From the NCBI RefSeq assembly GCF_900111355.1, contig NZ_FOHA01000003.1:62001-126000 (forward strand): DNA of 64,000 nucleotides, given 5' to 3'. Below, piece by piece: positions 47,402 to 55,445 of the stretch. The first letter of the stretch is position 1; each line of letters starts with the position of its first letter. The translations under genes were made by a program, and so were the position numbers. The notes under the pieces were generated by a model that worked only from the letters and a program-made list of their open reading frames with translations, had not been told where the DNA came from and did no database searches. The stretch comes from Isobaculum melis. GTDB taxonomy: Bacteria; Bacillota; Bacilli; Lactobacillales; Carnobacteriaceae.

Positions 47402-48724
47402 ATGAATCATGATTTCTTGGTAGGTACAATGAAGATAAATACAGCGCATCATCTTGAAATAGGTGGAATAGATACGGTTACTTTAACCAAAGAATATGGG
47501 ACACCATTATTTGTTTATGATGTGTTCCAAATAAAACAACAATGTCAAACTTTTATCCAGGCTTTTAAAGAATTGGGGGTCACTGCTCAAGTAGCCTATG
47601 CAAGTAAAGCTTTTTCTTGTCTAGCGATTTATCAATTAATGGCCAAAGAAGGGATGTCTTTGGATGTCGTTTCAGGTGGAGAGCTATACACTGCGATTCA
47701 GGCTGGATTTCCTAAAGAACGCATTCATTTTCATGGGAATAATAAGACGGAAAAAGAAATTCTTGAAGCCCTAGATTATCAAATTGGTTGTTTTGTGGTA
47801 GATAATTTTGATGAATTAGCTTTGCTTAATCGTTTAACGACAGCAAGAAAACAGGTTGTAAATATTTTATTGCGTGTTACACCAGGTGTTGAGGCACATA
47901 CCCATGACTATATTATAACTGGTCAGACAGATTCAAAATTTGGCTTTGATTTGTTAAATGGTCAAGGAGAGCAAGCTGTAAAATTAGCTATGGAGATGCC
48001 TTATATTCGACTAAAAGGTTTACACTCTCATATTGGCTCACAAATTTTTGAAACCGATGGCTTTGTGATGGCCATTGAAAAACTATTGATGCAAGCTGCT
48101 GAGTGGCAACAAACATTTGGCTTTTCTTTAGAGATTCTAAATGTTGGTGGTGGTTTTGGGATTCGTTATACAGAGGAAGATCAACCATTACCGCTAGCTC
48201 ATTATATTCAGCAAATTGTGTCAACAGTCAAAGAAAAAACAAAACAGTTTGCTTTAAAGCTACCAGAAATTTGGATTGAGCCAGGACGTAGTGTGGTTGG
48301 AGATGCGGGCATTACCCTTTATGAAGTAGGGTCACAAAAGGAAGTACCTAATATTCGCAACTATCTAGCTGTTGATGGAGGTATGACTGATAATATTCGT
48401 CCAGCACTTTATGATGCTAAATATACAGGTGTTTTAGCAAACAGAGCAGATGAGACAGCAGAAGAAACCTATTCGATTGCAGGTAAATGCTGTGAATCAG
48501 GAGATATGCTAATCTGGGATTTACCTTTACCAAAAGCGCATTATCAAGATATCTTAGCGGTGTTTGCAACGGGAGCTTATGGCTATGCAATGGCCAATAA
48601 TTATAATCGTATACCTAGACCAGCTGTTGTATTTGTAGAAAATGGCAAAAAACAGGTCGTTATCCAAAGGGAAAGTTATGAAAATCTGATACAATTAGAT
48701 CAGCCATTAGCTGATTTCTACTAA
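47402..48724 (+). CDS. lysA: Diaminopimelate decarboxylase
   Basis: A 440-residue PLP enzyme making L-lysine from meso-diaminopimelate. The PLP lysine is in VAYASKAFSC near residue 62. HGNNKTEKE near 117, GLHSHIGSQIF near 210, LNVGGGFGIRY near 250, EPGRSVVGDAG near 297 and the catalytic CCESGDML near 362 follow the family order. GGAGG precedes the ATG. Two short inverted repeats, AACATA/TATGTT (47334-47351) and TTACATTTGTAA, lie in its promoter region. No L box is present here, unlike the transporter at 15019. Confidence 0.94.
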   Translation: MNHDFLVGTMKINTAHHLEIGGIDTVTLTKEYGTPLFVYDVFQIKQQCQTFIQAFKELGVTAQVAYASKAFSCLAIYQLMAKEGMSLDVVSGGELYTAIQAGFPKERIHFHGNNKTEKEILEALDYQIGCFVVDNFDELALLNRLTTARKQVVNILLRVTPGVEAHTHDYIITGQTDSKFGFDLLNGQGEQAVKLAMEMPYIRLKGLHSHIGSQIFETDGFVMAIEKLLMQAAEWQQTFGFSLEILNVGGGFGIRYTEEDQPLPLAHYIQQIVSTVKEKTKQFALKLPEIWIEPGRSVVGDAGITLYEVGSQKEVPNIRNYLAVDGGMTDNIRPALYDAKYTGVLANRADETAEETYSIAGKCCESGDMLIWDLPLPKAHYQDILAVFATGAYGYAMANNYNRIPRPAVVFVENGKKQVVIQRESYENLIQLDQPLADFY

Positions 48725-48740
48725 AATTGGAGGTTTTAGT

Positions 48741-49103
48741 ATGTTACGTCAATATCGAAGTGACTACGAAAAAATAACGATGGGATTACTTTCACTAATT
48801 CCAGATTTAAAAGATATTCACCGCTTACAAGAAGAAATGGATTGGTACCAAAAGGATCCAGCTACAAGACAATTGTTTGTTTGTGAATCAGATGAAGATC
48901 AACAAATGATTGGTGTTGTAGGCATCGAAATCAACCAAGATTTTATTTTATTGAGACATATTGCGATTAATCCGTCTTATCGTAATGAAGGACTGAGTCT
49001 GAAATTTATTGACTCATTAAATGAACGTTATCCAGATAAAAAAATGATGGGAACTTTAGATACAGCAGGAATTGTTACAAAGTGGGAGCAAGGAAAAAAC
49101 TAA
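48741..49103 (+). CDS. ribT: GNAT acetyltransferase-like protein RibT
   Basis: A 120-residue GNAT-fold protein. YEKITMGLLSLIPDLKDIHRLQEEM at the N-terminus and LLRHIAINPSYRNEGLSLKFIDSL near residue 73 resemble B. subtilis RibT, which lies at the end of the riboflavin operon before scpA. The acetyl-CoA loop here is NEGLS rather than a full QxxGxG/A, so catalysis is uncertain. No rib biosynthesis genes are adjacent, leaving ribT orphaned between lysA and scpA. A GGAGG site precedes the ATG. Confidence 0.75.
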   Translation: MLRQYRSDYEKITMGLLSLIPDLKDIHRLQEEMDWYQKDPATRQLFVCESDEDQQMIGVVGIEINQDFILLRHIAINPSYRNEGLSLKFIDSLNERYPDKKMMGTLDTAGIVTKWEQGKN

Positions 49104-49120
49104 GAAAGTAGGTGTCATAA

Positions 49121-49882
49121 ATGGCAGAAATTCATTTAAAAATGGACGCTTTTGAAGGTCCATTGGATTTGTTGCTTCATTTGATTCAAAAATTAGAACT
49201 AGATATTTATGACATTCCTGTTGCTGAAGTGACAGAGCAGTATATGGCTTATATTCATGCAATGAAGGAGCTACAATTAGATATTGCAAGTGATTATTTA
49301 GTCATGGCTGCCACTTTGCTTGCAATTAAAAGTAAAATGTTATTACCTAAACAAGAATTAGCCATTGATGAAGAGGATGAGGGCTATTTTGAAACAGGAG
49401 ATGACCCAAGAGAAGCATTGGTTGAGCAATTACTAGAGTACCGCAAATACAAATATGCTGCAGATGAATTAAAAGAGAGAGAAGAAACAAGAAGCCAATA
49501 TTATACGAAGGCTCCTGCTGACTTACATGAATGGCAACAAAATGTTCCTTTAAATCCATTACAATTAACCACATCAGATATTTTTCTAGCTTTCTCACAA
49601 ATGCTGCATCGCAAAAAGCTAAATCAACCACTGCAAACTAAAATCGCATTACAAGAAGTAACAATTGAAGAAAAAATGGCAGATATTTTAGCGATTATTA
49701 GGAAAAAAAATGGTGAAAAGATTGATTTTCAGACATTTTTTGAAGTAGCAACCAAGTCAGAAATGGTCACGACTTTTTTAGCTGTACTTGAATTAATGAA
49801 AGCAAAATCCATTTGGATTGAACAGAAAGAAGTATTTGGAGAACTTTGGGTTTATGAAGGGGCCATGCATGTGGTAGAATAG
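49121..49882 (+). CDS. scpA: Segregation and condensation protein A
   Basis: A 253-residue kleisin that links Smc heads with ScpB in chromosome condensation. The N-terminal DAFEGPLDLLLHLIQKLELDIYDIPVAEVTEQY is the ScpA signature. DYLVMAATLLAIKSKMLLP near residue 55 and the C-terminal winged-helix FLAVLELMKAKSIWIEQ near 228 complete the family pattern. It is followed by scpB after a short gap, as is usual. AAGTAGGTG precedes the ATG. Confidence 0.94.
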   Translation: MAEIHLKMDAFEGPLDLLLHLIQKLELDIYDIPVAEVTEQYMAYIHAMKELQLDIASDYLVMAATLLAIKSKMLLPKQELAIDEEDEGYFETGDDPREALVEQLLEYRKYKYAADELKEREETRSQYYTKAPADLHEWQQNVPLNPLQLTTSDIFLAFSQMLHRKKLNQPLQTKIALQEVTIEEKMADILAIIRKKNGEKIDFQTFFEVATKSEMVTTFLAVLELMKAKSIWIEQKEVFGELWVYEGAMHVVE

Positions 49883-49911
49883 TAGTAATGTCTGATGAGG
49901 AGCGTAGAAAG

Positions 49912-50547
49912 ATGAATGAATTAGCAACAATTGAAACCTTGCTTTTTGTTGCAGGTGATGATGGCTTGTCTTTAAAACAAATTTCTAGCGTGTTAGAAAT
50001 TACAACACAGCATGCTTATCAATTATTAATGACCCTCCAAAAGGAATATGAGTTAGCTCAAGACCGTGGTTTAATGATTATGGAAGTAGGAGATACCTAT
50101 CAGTTAGCAACAAAAAAAGAATATGCAGAAATCATTAAGAAATTTGCTGTTTCGCCATTAACAACTAGTTTATCTCAAGCCTCATTAGAAACCTTGGCGA
50201 TTATTGCCTATAAGCAACCCATTACCAGAATGGAAATTGATGAAATTAGAGGGGTTCAAACCACTGGAGCGCTACAAAAGATTTTAATGCGTGGCTTAAT
50301 AGAAGAAAAAGGACGCGTTGATGGACCCGGACGTGCGATTTTATATGGTACAACAAAGTATTTTATGGACTATTTTGGCTTAAAAGATATGGCTGAGTTA
50401 CCATCAATTGCTGAGATTGAATTACCAGAAGAAGAAATGACATCCGATTTATTTTATGATCGTTTTCAACAATTAGAAGAAGTTGAAGCAGTAGACGAGC
50501 AGGAAGAACCATCAGATGATATCAATTTATTTAATATAGAGGAATAG
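49912..50547 (+). CDS. scpB: Segregation and condensation protein B
   Basis: A 211-residue winged-helix protein that dimerises and binds ScpA. ATIETLLFVAGDDGLSLKQISSVLEI opens the family domain, and AIIAYKQPITRMEIDEIRGVQTTGALQKILMRGLIEEKGRVDGPGRA-type sequence lies near residue 98-145. The acidic tail is normal. The ATG at 49912 is preferred to the one at 49888 because GAGGAG lies 9 bases upstream and inside the longer version. rluB follows 8 bases later, suggesting one operon scpA-scpB-rluB. Confidence 0.93.
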   Translation: MNELATIETLLFVAGDDGLSLKQISSVLEITTQHAYQLLMTLQKEYELAQDRGLMIMEVGDTYQLATKKEYAEIIKKFAVSPLTTSLSQASLETLAIIAYKQPITRMEIDEIRGVQTTGALQKILMRGLIEEKGRVDGPGRAILYGTTKYFMDYFGLKDMAELPSIAEIELPEEEMTSDLFYDRFQQLEEVEAVDEQEEPSDDINLFNIEE

Positions 50548-50555
50548 GTGTAGCA

Positions 50556-51278
50556 ATGGAAAGATTACAGAAAGTTTTAGCCCACGCAGGAATCGCTTCA
50601 AGAAGAAAAGCAGAAGAATTAATTGCAACAGGACATGTGAAAGTCAATGGTAAAAAAGTCACAGAAATGGGTTGCCAAGTAGAACACTCAGATCAAATTG
50701 AAGTAGATGGGGTACCGATTTACCGAGAAGAGCCTGTTTATTTCTTATTTTATAAACCAAGAGGTGTGATTTCAGCGGTTTCAGATGATAAGGATCGTAA
50801 AGTGGTAACAGACTTTTTCCCACACATTAAACAACGCATTTATCCAGTTGGTCGTTTAGATTATGATACAACAGGATTATTATTGTTAACGAATGATGGG
50901 GAATTAGCCCAATTATTAATGCATCCAAAACATCAAATTGAAAAAACATATGTGGCTAAAATTAAAGGGATGCTCATCCCACCAGAAATTAGAAAGCTAG
51001 AACGCGGCATAATGATTGAAGATCGAAAAACAGCACCAGCTAAAGTGACTATCATTTCAACTGATCGCGTAAAAGACAATTCAATTGTACAATTAACGAT
51101 TCATGAAGGTCGCAATCATCAAGTGAAAAAAATGTTCCAAGCCGTACAACATCCTGTTCAAAAACTCAAACGTGAAACATATGGCTTCTTAACATTACAA
51201 GGCTTAACACCGGGGGAATGGCGTGAACTTGTTCCTCATGAGGTGAAAAAATTACGTCATATGGCCATGGAAAAATGA
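50556..51278 (+). CDS. rluB: Ribosomal large subunit pseudouridine synthase B
   Basis: A 240-residue enzyme modifying 23S rRNA. The N-terminal S4 domain is RLQKVLAHAGIASRRKAEELI. The catalytic Asp is in VGRLDYDTTGLLLLTNDG near residue 100. GRNHQVKKMF near 187 is the RsuA/RluB/E/F motif. AGGAATAGG precedes the ATG. The stop codon TGA is the first part of a repeat element that begins immediately, so the element may supply the 3' end of the transcript. Confidence 0.92.
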   Translation: MERLQKVLAHAGIASRRKAEELIATGHVKVNGKKVTEMGCQVEHSDQIEVDGVPIYREEPVYFLFYKPRGVISAVSDDKDRKVVTDFFPHIKQRIYPVGRLDYDTTGLLLLTNDGELAQLLMHPKHQIEKTYVAKIKGMLIPPEIRKLERGIMIEDRKTAPAKVTIISTDRVKDNSIVQLTIHEGRNHQVKKMFQAVQHPVQKLKRETYGFLTLQGLTPGEWRELVPHEVKKLRHMAMEK

Positions 51279-51332
51279 GGCTGAGACAAAAGTCGTTAAG
51301 GCTTGAGAAATTGGAGTAAAAGACGAAGAATT

Positions 51333-51399
51333 GTCATGCCTCTTAGGATGTTAATCCTTAGAGACATGATACAAATCGAACTCAGTTCGACTTTGTTCC
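51333..51399 (-). repeat. Single inverted unit of the two-hairpin repeat family
   Basis: Read on the minus strand it has GTCGAAC-TGA-GTTCGAT and then a second hairpin whose inner stem is AGGAT/ATCCT instead of AGAGT/ACTCT. Both arms changed together, so pairing is kept. Confidence 0.8.
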
Positions 51400-51481
51400 T
51401 TGTTAAATGTTTTGTGAACCAAGTAGGTATCAATCAGCATCTGTTCACTACGTTTACAGTGATTCTTGACAATTGCAGACC

Positions 51482-51524
51482 GAGCCTGACTTTTGGCCAC
51501 CGTTTATGGAAGTAATATATGTGG
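51482..51524 (+). repeat. Second copy of the dispersed 43-bp repeat
   Basis: GAGCCTGACTTTTGGCCACC and following bases match 21493-21535 with a few substitutions. Confidence 0.7.
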
Positions 51525-51584
51525 TTGGGATGAAACTTTTGAGTTTTGTCTCAACTAGCCATGTAAGATTAGGAGAGAAAAAGA

Positions 51585-52331
51585 ATGGAAAATCGCCACC
51601 AAAATATTTTAGTTGTAGACGATGAGGATAGAATCCGTCGTTTACTTAAAATGTATTTAGAAAGAGAAGACTATAACATTTTTGAAGCAGATAATGGAGA
51701 AGATGCTCTAGAGATGCTTTTAGAGGGCAATTATGATTTAGTTTTATTAGACTTAATGATTCCTAAAATGGATGGCATCGAAGTTGCAAGAAAATTAAGA
51801 GAAGTGAAAGATACACCCATTATCATGTTAACAGCAAAAGGCGAGGAAGCGAATCGCGTTTTAGGCTTTGAAGTAGGGGCAGATGATTATATTGTGAAGC
51901 CATTTAGCCCAAGAGAAGTTTTACTTCGTGTGAAAGCACTATTAAGACGCTATGAAGCTGCTAAACCAGTTGTAGAAGTAAATGAGCATGTTATTGAGTT
52001 CCCTTATTTAAAAATTGATAATGATGCACATCGCATTTTAGTTGAAGGAAAAGAGATTGGTTTAACGCCTAAAGAATATGATTTACTCCTTTATTTAGCA
52101 CAAACACCAAGTAAAATTTATGGACGTGAACAGTTGCTGCGTGAAGTTTGGAAATATGAATTTTTTGGAGATTTAAGAACTGTTGATACACACATTAAAC
52201 GTTTAAGAGAAAAATTGGCACAGGCCTCTGAAAATGCTGCGAAATTAATCGTCACAGTTTGGGGACTTGGATACAAATTTGAACCAGACTTCGAGGAGAA
52301 AGTGAAGCCAAATGAGACTAAGAATAACTAG
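51585..52331 (+). CDS. resD: OmpR-family response regulator, ResD/SrrA-like
   Basis: A 248-residue regulator. The receiver domain has acidic VDDEDR near residue 11, phosphoacceptor Asp56 in VLLDLMIPKMDG, and the conserved KPFSPREV near 106. The OmpR winged helix runs over about residues 140-235 (LTPKEYDLLLYLAQTP, then RTVDTHIKRLREKL and VWGLGYKFE). Position after rluB matches B. subtilis resD, which senses redox/oxygen. The stop overlaps the kinase start by 20 bases. Symbol rests on synteny; the signal here is unknown. Confidence 0.85.
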   Translation: MENRHQNILVVDDEDRIRRLLKMYLEREDYNIFEADNGEDALEMLLEGNYDLVLLDLMIPKMDGIEVARKLREVKDTPIIMLTAKGEEANRVLGFEVGADDYIVKPFSPREVLLRVKALLRRYEAAKPVVEVNEHVIEFPYLKIDNDAHRILVEGKEIGLTPKEYDLLLYLAQTPSKIYGREQLLREVWKYEFFGDLRTVDTHIKRLREKLAQASENAAKLIVTVWGLGYKFEPDFEEKVKPNETKNN

Positions 52332-54113
52332 CGTTGTTTTGAAAATATGGTTAGCGACAATTTTAGTTGTCGCTTTTTGTTTAACTGTCACATCTTTAAT
52401 TTTTTTAGATGTCTATAAAAATTATGCTTATACAAAAGGAATGAATGAATTTGATCATACGGTCACAGTCATTAATGATTTGTTAGAAGATGATCCTATC
52501 GAGGTTGCAGAGCATAAAGAGGTCTTTAATTTGTTGGATACAAGAATGGTTGCACTGGTTCAATTTGATGGTGAAAACTATTCTTTAAGAAATAAAACCG
52601 GTCCTCAAATTAGTGACAAAACGATTCGCGCTTTGACCAAATTAGAGGGTGTCAGAGAAGCAATCAATGCGACTGATACAAATCAAATAACAGATACTTA
52701 TCAATATAAAAGTGATAGTAGTAAGCATATTAACAAAGAAGAATTTGTGATTACAGTTCATCATTTTAGTTATGAAGGAAAAAAAGGTCTTGTAATCTAT
52801 GCTTTTTCTATGCTCTCTTATCAAGAGGCCTTAGCTGAATTAAGAGAATTAATTATTCTGCTTGTGGTTATTATGGTTATTATTTCCTTTATTTATATGT
52901 TCTTTTTACATTTATATCTTGGAAAGCCATTAAATGATATGACGAATATTGCCTTTGAATATGCCAAAAATGATTTTACACATCGAGCACCTGTAACTTC
53001 TAGAGATGAAATGTCTCAGCTAGCACTGGCGATGAATAAAATGGGAAAATCACTCGAAACAATTGGGACCATGACTAGACAAGAAAAAGAGCTCTTAACA
53101 AATATTTTATCTACTATGGTAACAGGTGTGATTGTCTTTAATAATGATGGGACAGTGTTACTAGCCAATCCAGCAGGAGAGCACTTCTTGCAAAAATGGA
53201 TTGCAGTCAGCCACCGTTTAAATGGTGACTCCTTACCAGAAGAAATGTCCATTGCTATTCAGCAAATTGTCGCCTATACAGAACGCAAAGAATTGAATTG
53301 TCTTTAGATGAAACCTATTTCCAACTTGTTTTTGATCCTTTGTTTAATGACGATTTAAAAACGGTACGTGGCATTGTTTGCTCCATTCGTGATATGACCG
53401 ATGAACGTCGTTTAGATACCATGAGAGTTGACTTCATTAGTAATATTTCCCATGAATTACGGACACCGCTTATGATGATTCAGGGGTATAGTGAAGCCAT
53501 TCTTGATGATATTGCACAAACGCAAGAAGAGAAACATGAAATGGCGGAAATTATTATTGAAGAATCAAATCGTATGAGTCGTTTAGTCAATCAAATGCTT
53601 GACTTATCTAGAATGGAAGCAGGCTTTATTGATTTAAACTATCGTGAAGTTCAAATGGGAGACTTTTTAAAGAAAATTGTGTACCATTTCCAAAATATGG
53701 CACAAGAAAAAAATGTGATATTAGAATTAGAAGTTGAAACGCCGGATCTTGTTTATGTACTAGATAATGATAAGATTCAACAAGTTTTAATTAATTTAAT
53801 CAATAATGCGTTACGTCATACTGAGGAAGCTCAGCGTGAAGATGGCTTGGTCACATTAATCCAATATATTGAAGACAATCAATTGGTCTTAGAAGTTCGA
53901 GATAATGGGACAGGGATTGCTAAATCAGATATTCCTTATTTATTTGAGCGTTTCTTTAAAGCAGATCGTTCAAGAACTTCAAAAGAAAGTGTTGGGACAG
54001 GAATTGGCTTATCGATTGTGAAAAGTATTGTTGAAGCCCATCAGGGACATATTGAAGTGCAGAGTGACCCAATGAAATATACACGCTTTATTGTTTATTT
54101 ACCTTATGAGTAA
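52312..54113 (+). pseudogene. resE: Sensor histidine kinase (ResE-like), split by a single-base frameshift near 53289
   Basis: Two frames together make one kinase of about 600 residues. The first (52312-53307) has TM helices near residues 9-31 and 182-205, an extracellular sensor, HAMP and the start of a PAS domain, then stops early. The second (from about 53290, ending 54113) continues PAS, then HisKA with NISHELRTP and HATPase with NLINNALRHT and VRDNGTGIAKSDIPYLFERFF. No ribosome-binding site supports a separate second protein. Adding one A after CGCAAA at 53289 restores a continuous reading, ERKRIELSLDE. The cause may be sequencing error in an A run, or a real inactivating deletion. Confidence 0.85.
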
Positions 54114-54159
54114 AAAGTAGTTTCTTATCTAGATATTGTGAATGGTTGAGCAGTTATCC

Positions 54160-54188
54160 TTGCTATTTTTGCCTATTCATTCTATACT
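54160..54188 (+). promoter_or_regulatory. Promoter of the FMN riboswitch transcript
   Basis: TTGCTA, 17 bases, TATACT, about 28 bases ahead of the FMN aptamer. Confidence 0.6.
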
Positions 54189-54215
54189 AGATGAGAAATA
54201 AAAAAATATTTGATT

Positions 54216-54341
54216 CGTCTTCAGGGCAGGGTGTAATTCCCGACCGGTGGTATAGTCCACGACCTCGTCTATTTCTTGAAATAAACGGGCTGAACTGGTT
54301 AAATTCCAGTACCGACAGTATAGTCTGGATAAGAGAAGATG
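54216..54341 (+). promoter_or_regulatory. FMN riboswitch (RFN element)
   Basis: P1 is CGTCTTC/GAAGATG. The core blocks AGGGCAGGGTG, AATTCCCGACCGG, a GGCTGAACTGG arm, AATTCCAGTACCGAC and AGTCTGGATAAGAGAAGAT are all present in order. It precedes the riboflavin transporter gene and should reduce its expression when FMN is plentiful. Confidence 0.95.
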
Positions 54342-54361
54342 GTGCTTATTTGTGTATGCAT

Positions 54362-54407
54362 AAGTTCCGTTTCGTTTTCTGAAGAAAATGAGGCGGAGCT
54401 TTTTTAT
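54362..54407 (+). terminator. FMN riboswitch terminator
   Basis: AGTTCCGTTTCGTTTTC pairs with GAAAATGAGGCGGAGCT through several G-T pairs, followed by T6. Confidence 0.8.
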
Positions 54408-54461
54408 TTCAATATAAGTACCGGAATCACAGGAGATGAATCCTTTTAGGAGGATTTAAAG

Positions 54462-55031
54462 ATGAAAAAGTTTCAAACGAAAAAGATTGTAGGAATCGCA
54501 ATGCTTGCTGCACTAGGGTATGTATTGATGATAGTCGGCTTTCCCATTCCATTTTTACCAACTTATATGAAGGTGGATTTTAGTGATATTCCAGCTTTAT
54601 TGGGGATGTTTCTATATGGACCTTGGGCTGGTGTAGGGATTGCTTTGATTAGAAATTTATTGCATTTTATTACATCAGGAGATATCACAGGTATCCCTAT
54701 CGGTGAATTTGCTAACTTTATTTCTTGTCTCGCTTATATCCTACCGATTTATTGGTTTATGAAGCAGTCAACTTCAATGAAACGAATGATTGGTGCTGGG
54801 ATTTTAGGCACACTTTCTTTAACCATTGTGATGTCAGTCTTAAACTGGTTTGTATTGACACCTTTATATGCTCATGTACTTGGTATGAATTTTGGACCAA
54901 TTCAAACCGTTGTTTTATTAGGGGTTTTACCATTTAATTTGCTTAAAGGTATCTTAGTCAGTGGTGTCTTTGCCATTGTTTATGTGAAAATGGCTAGCTG
55001 GATTGAGCATGCGAGATTAAAAACAAGTTAA
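54462..55031 (+). CDS. ribU: Riboflavin transporter, ECF S-component RibU
   Basis: A 189-residue membrane protein with six helices, the riboflavin-specific S-component of an ECF transporter. KKIVGIAMLAALGYVLMIVGFPIPFLPTYMKVDFSDIPALLGMFLYGPW near the N-terminus is the RibU signature, with GEFANFISCLAYILPIYW near residue 76. The energising EcfA/EcfT proteins are encoded elsewhere. AGGAGG is 8 bases before the ATG. The FMN riboswitch upstream confirms the vitamin. Absence of rib synthesis genes in the window fits reliance on uptake. Confidence 0.94.
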   Translation: MKKFQTKKIVGIAMLAALGYVLMIVGFPIPFLPTYMKVDFSDIPALLGMFLYGPWAGVGIALIRNLLHFITSGDITGIPIGEFANFISCLAYILPIYWFMKQSTSMKRMIGAGILGTLSLTIVMSVLNWFVLTPLYAHVLGMNFGPIQTVVLLGVLPFNLLKGILVSGVFAIVYVKMASWIEHARLKTS

Positions 55032-55057
55032 ATAAGTCGTATCTTTATGAGATAAAT

Positions 55058-55134
55058 AAAAAAGAACCTGCTTTATTGCGTCATTTTCCAAAAGTTTCAT
55101 TTTGGGTTGGACGACAATTAAGGTTCTTTTTTTC
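55058..55134. terminator. Large structured terminator between ribU and fer
   Basis: AAAAAAGAACCT pairs with AGGTTCTTTTTT around about 50 bases that contain further pairing (CCAAAA/TTTTGG and a GCGTC/GACG-type arm). A and T runs on each side allow use in both directions. Confidence 0.65.
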
Positions 55135-55161
55135 TTTCTTTATTTAAAATTGAATGCTATA

Positions 55162-55374
55162 TTAATGAGTAAATGGCACAGCTTGTTTTAGGATGGCATG
55201 AGTTGGACAAGCAAGATAAGCTTGCATCAAGGCTGCTTCATTTTCTGCTGAAACGTGGTGTTGCTCTTGCTTTACAAAGGCGATTCCCTCTTCATCATAA
55301 TCAAATATCGCGGGTGCTTTGGTTTGACATAAGCCACAAGCAATACATAAATCTTGATTTACTTTGCTATACAA
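55162..55374 (-). CDS. fer: [4Fe-4S] ferredoxin
   Basis: A 70-residue single-cluster ferredoxin. CIACGLCQTKAP near residue 10 supplies three cysteines and CPTHAI near 57 the fourth. The acidic middle (DYDEEGIAF) is typical of Firmicutes Fer. It is transcribed opposite to ribU and ypbB, in the position of B. subtilis fer. Role is low-potential electron transfer; the partner enzyme is not identified. Confidence 0.92.
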   Translation of the reverse strand: MYSKVNQDLCIACGLCQTKAPAIFDYDEEGIAFVKQEQHHVSAENEAALMQAYLACPTHAILKQAVPFTH

Positions 55375-55445
55375 TCTACTTCACTCCATTTCACTTGTTG
55401 AACTGGCATTATTTTAACACGTTTTGACTAAAAAGGAAAAGAGGA

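Larger units (their letters stand above)
51277..51560. repeat. Composite intergenic element with terminal inverted repeats
   Basis: The left end GGCTGAGACAAAAGT is matched by the inverted right end, which reads GGCTAGTTGAGACAAAA on the other strand. Between them lie a two-hairpin repeat unit (51333-51399) and the 43-bp repeat shared with 21493. No coding capacity is credible. It looks like a small non-autonomous or extragenic element, similar in form to GGCTGGGACAA-type repeats of related cocci. It fills the rluB-resD gap. Confidence 0.65.

Noticed and set aside
53298-54113. Second kinase part as an independent gene starting at TTG 53298
   Set aside because: No ribosome-binding site, and it begins in the middle of a PAS domain; a single-base frameshift explains both pieces better.
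54191-54382. 63-residue open frame before ribU
   Set aside because: It lies wholly over the FMN riboswitch and its terminator and has no ribosome-binding site.
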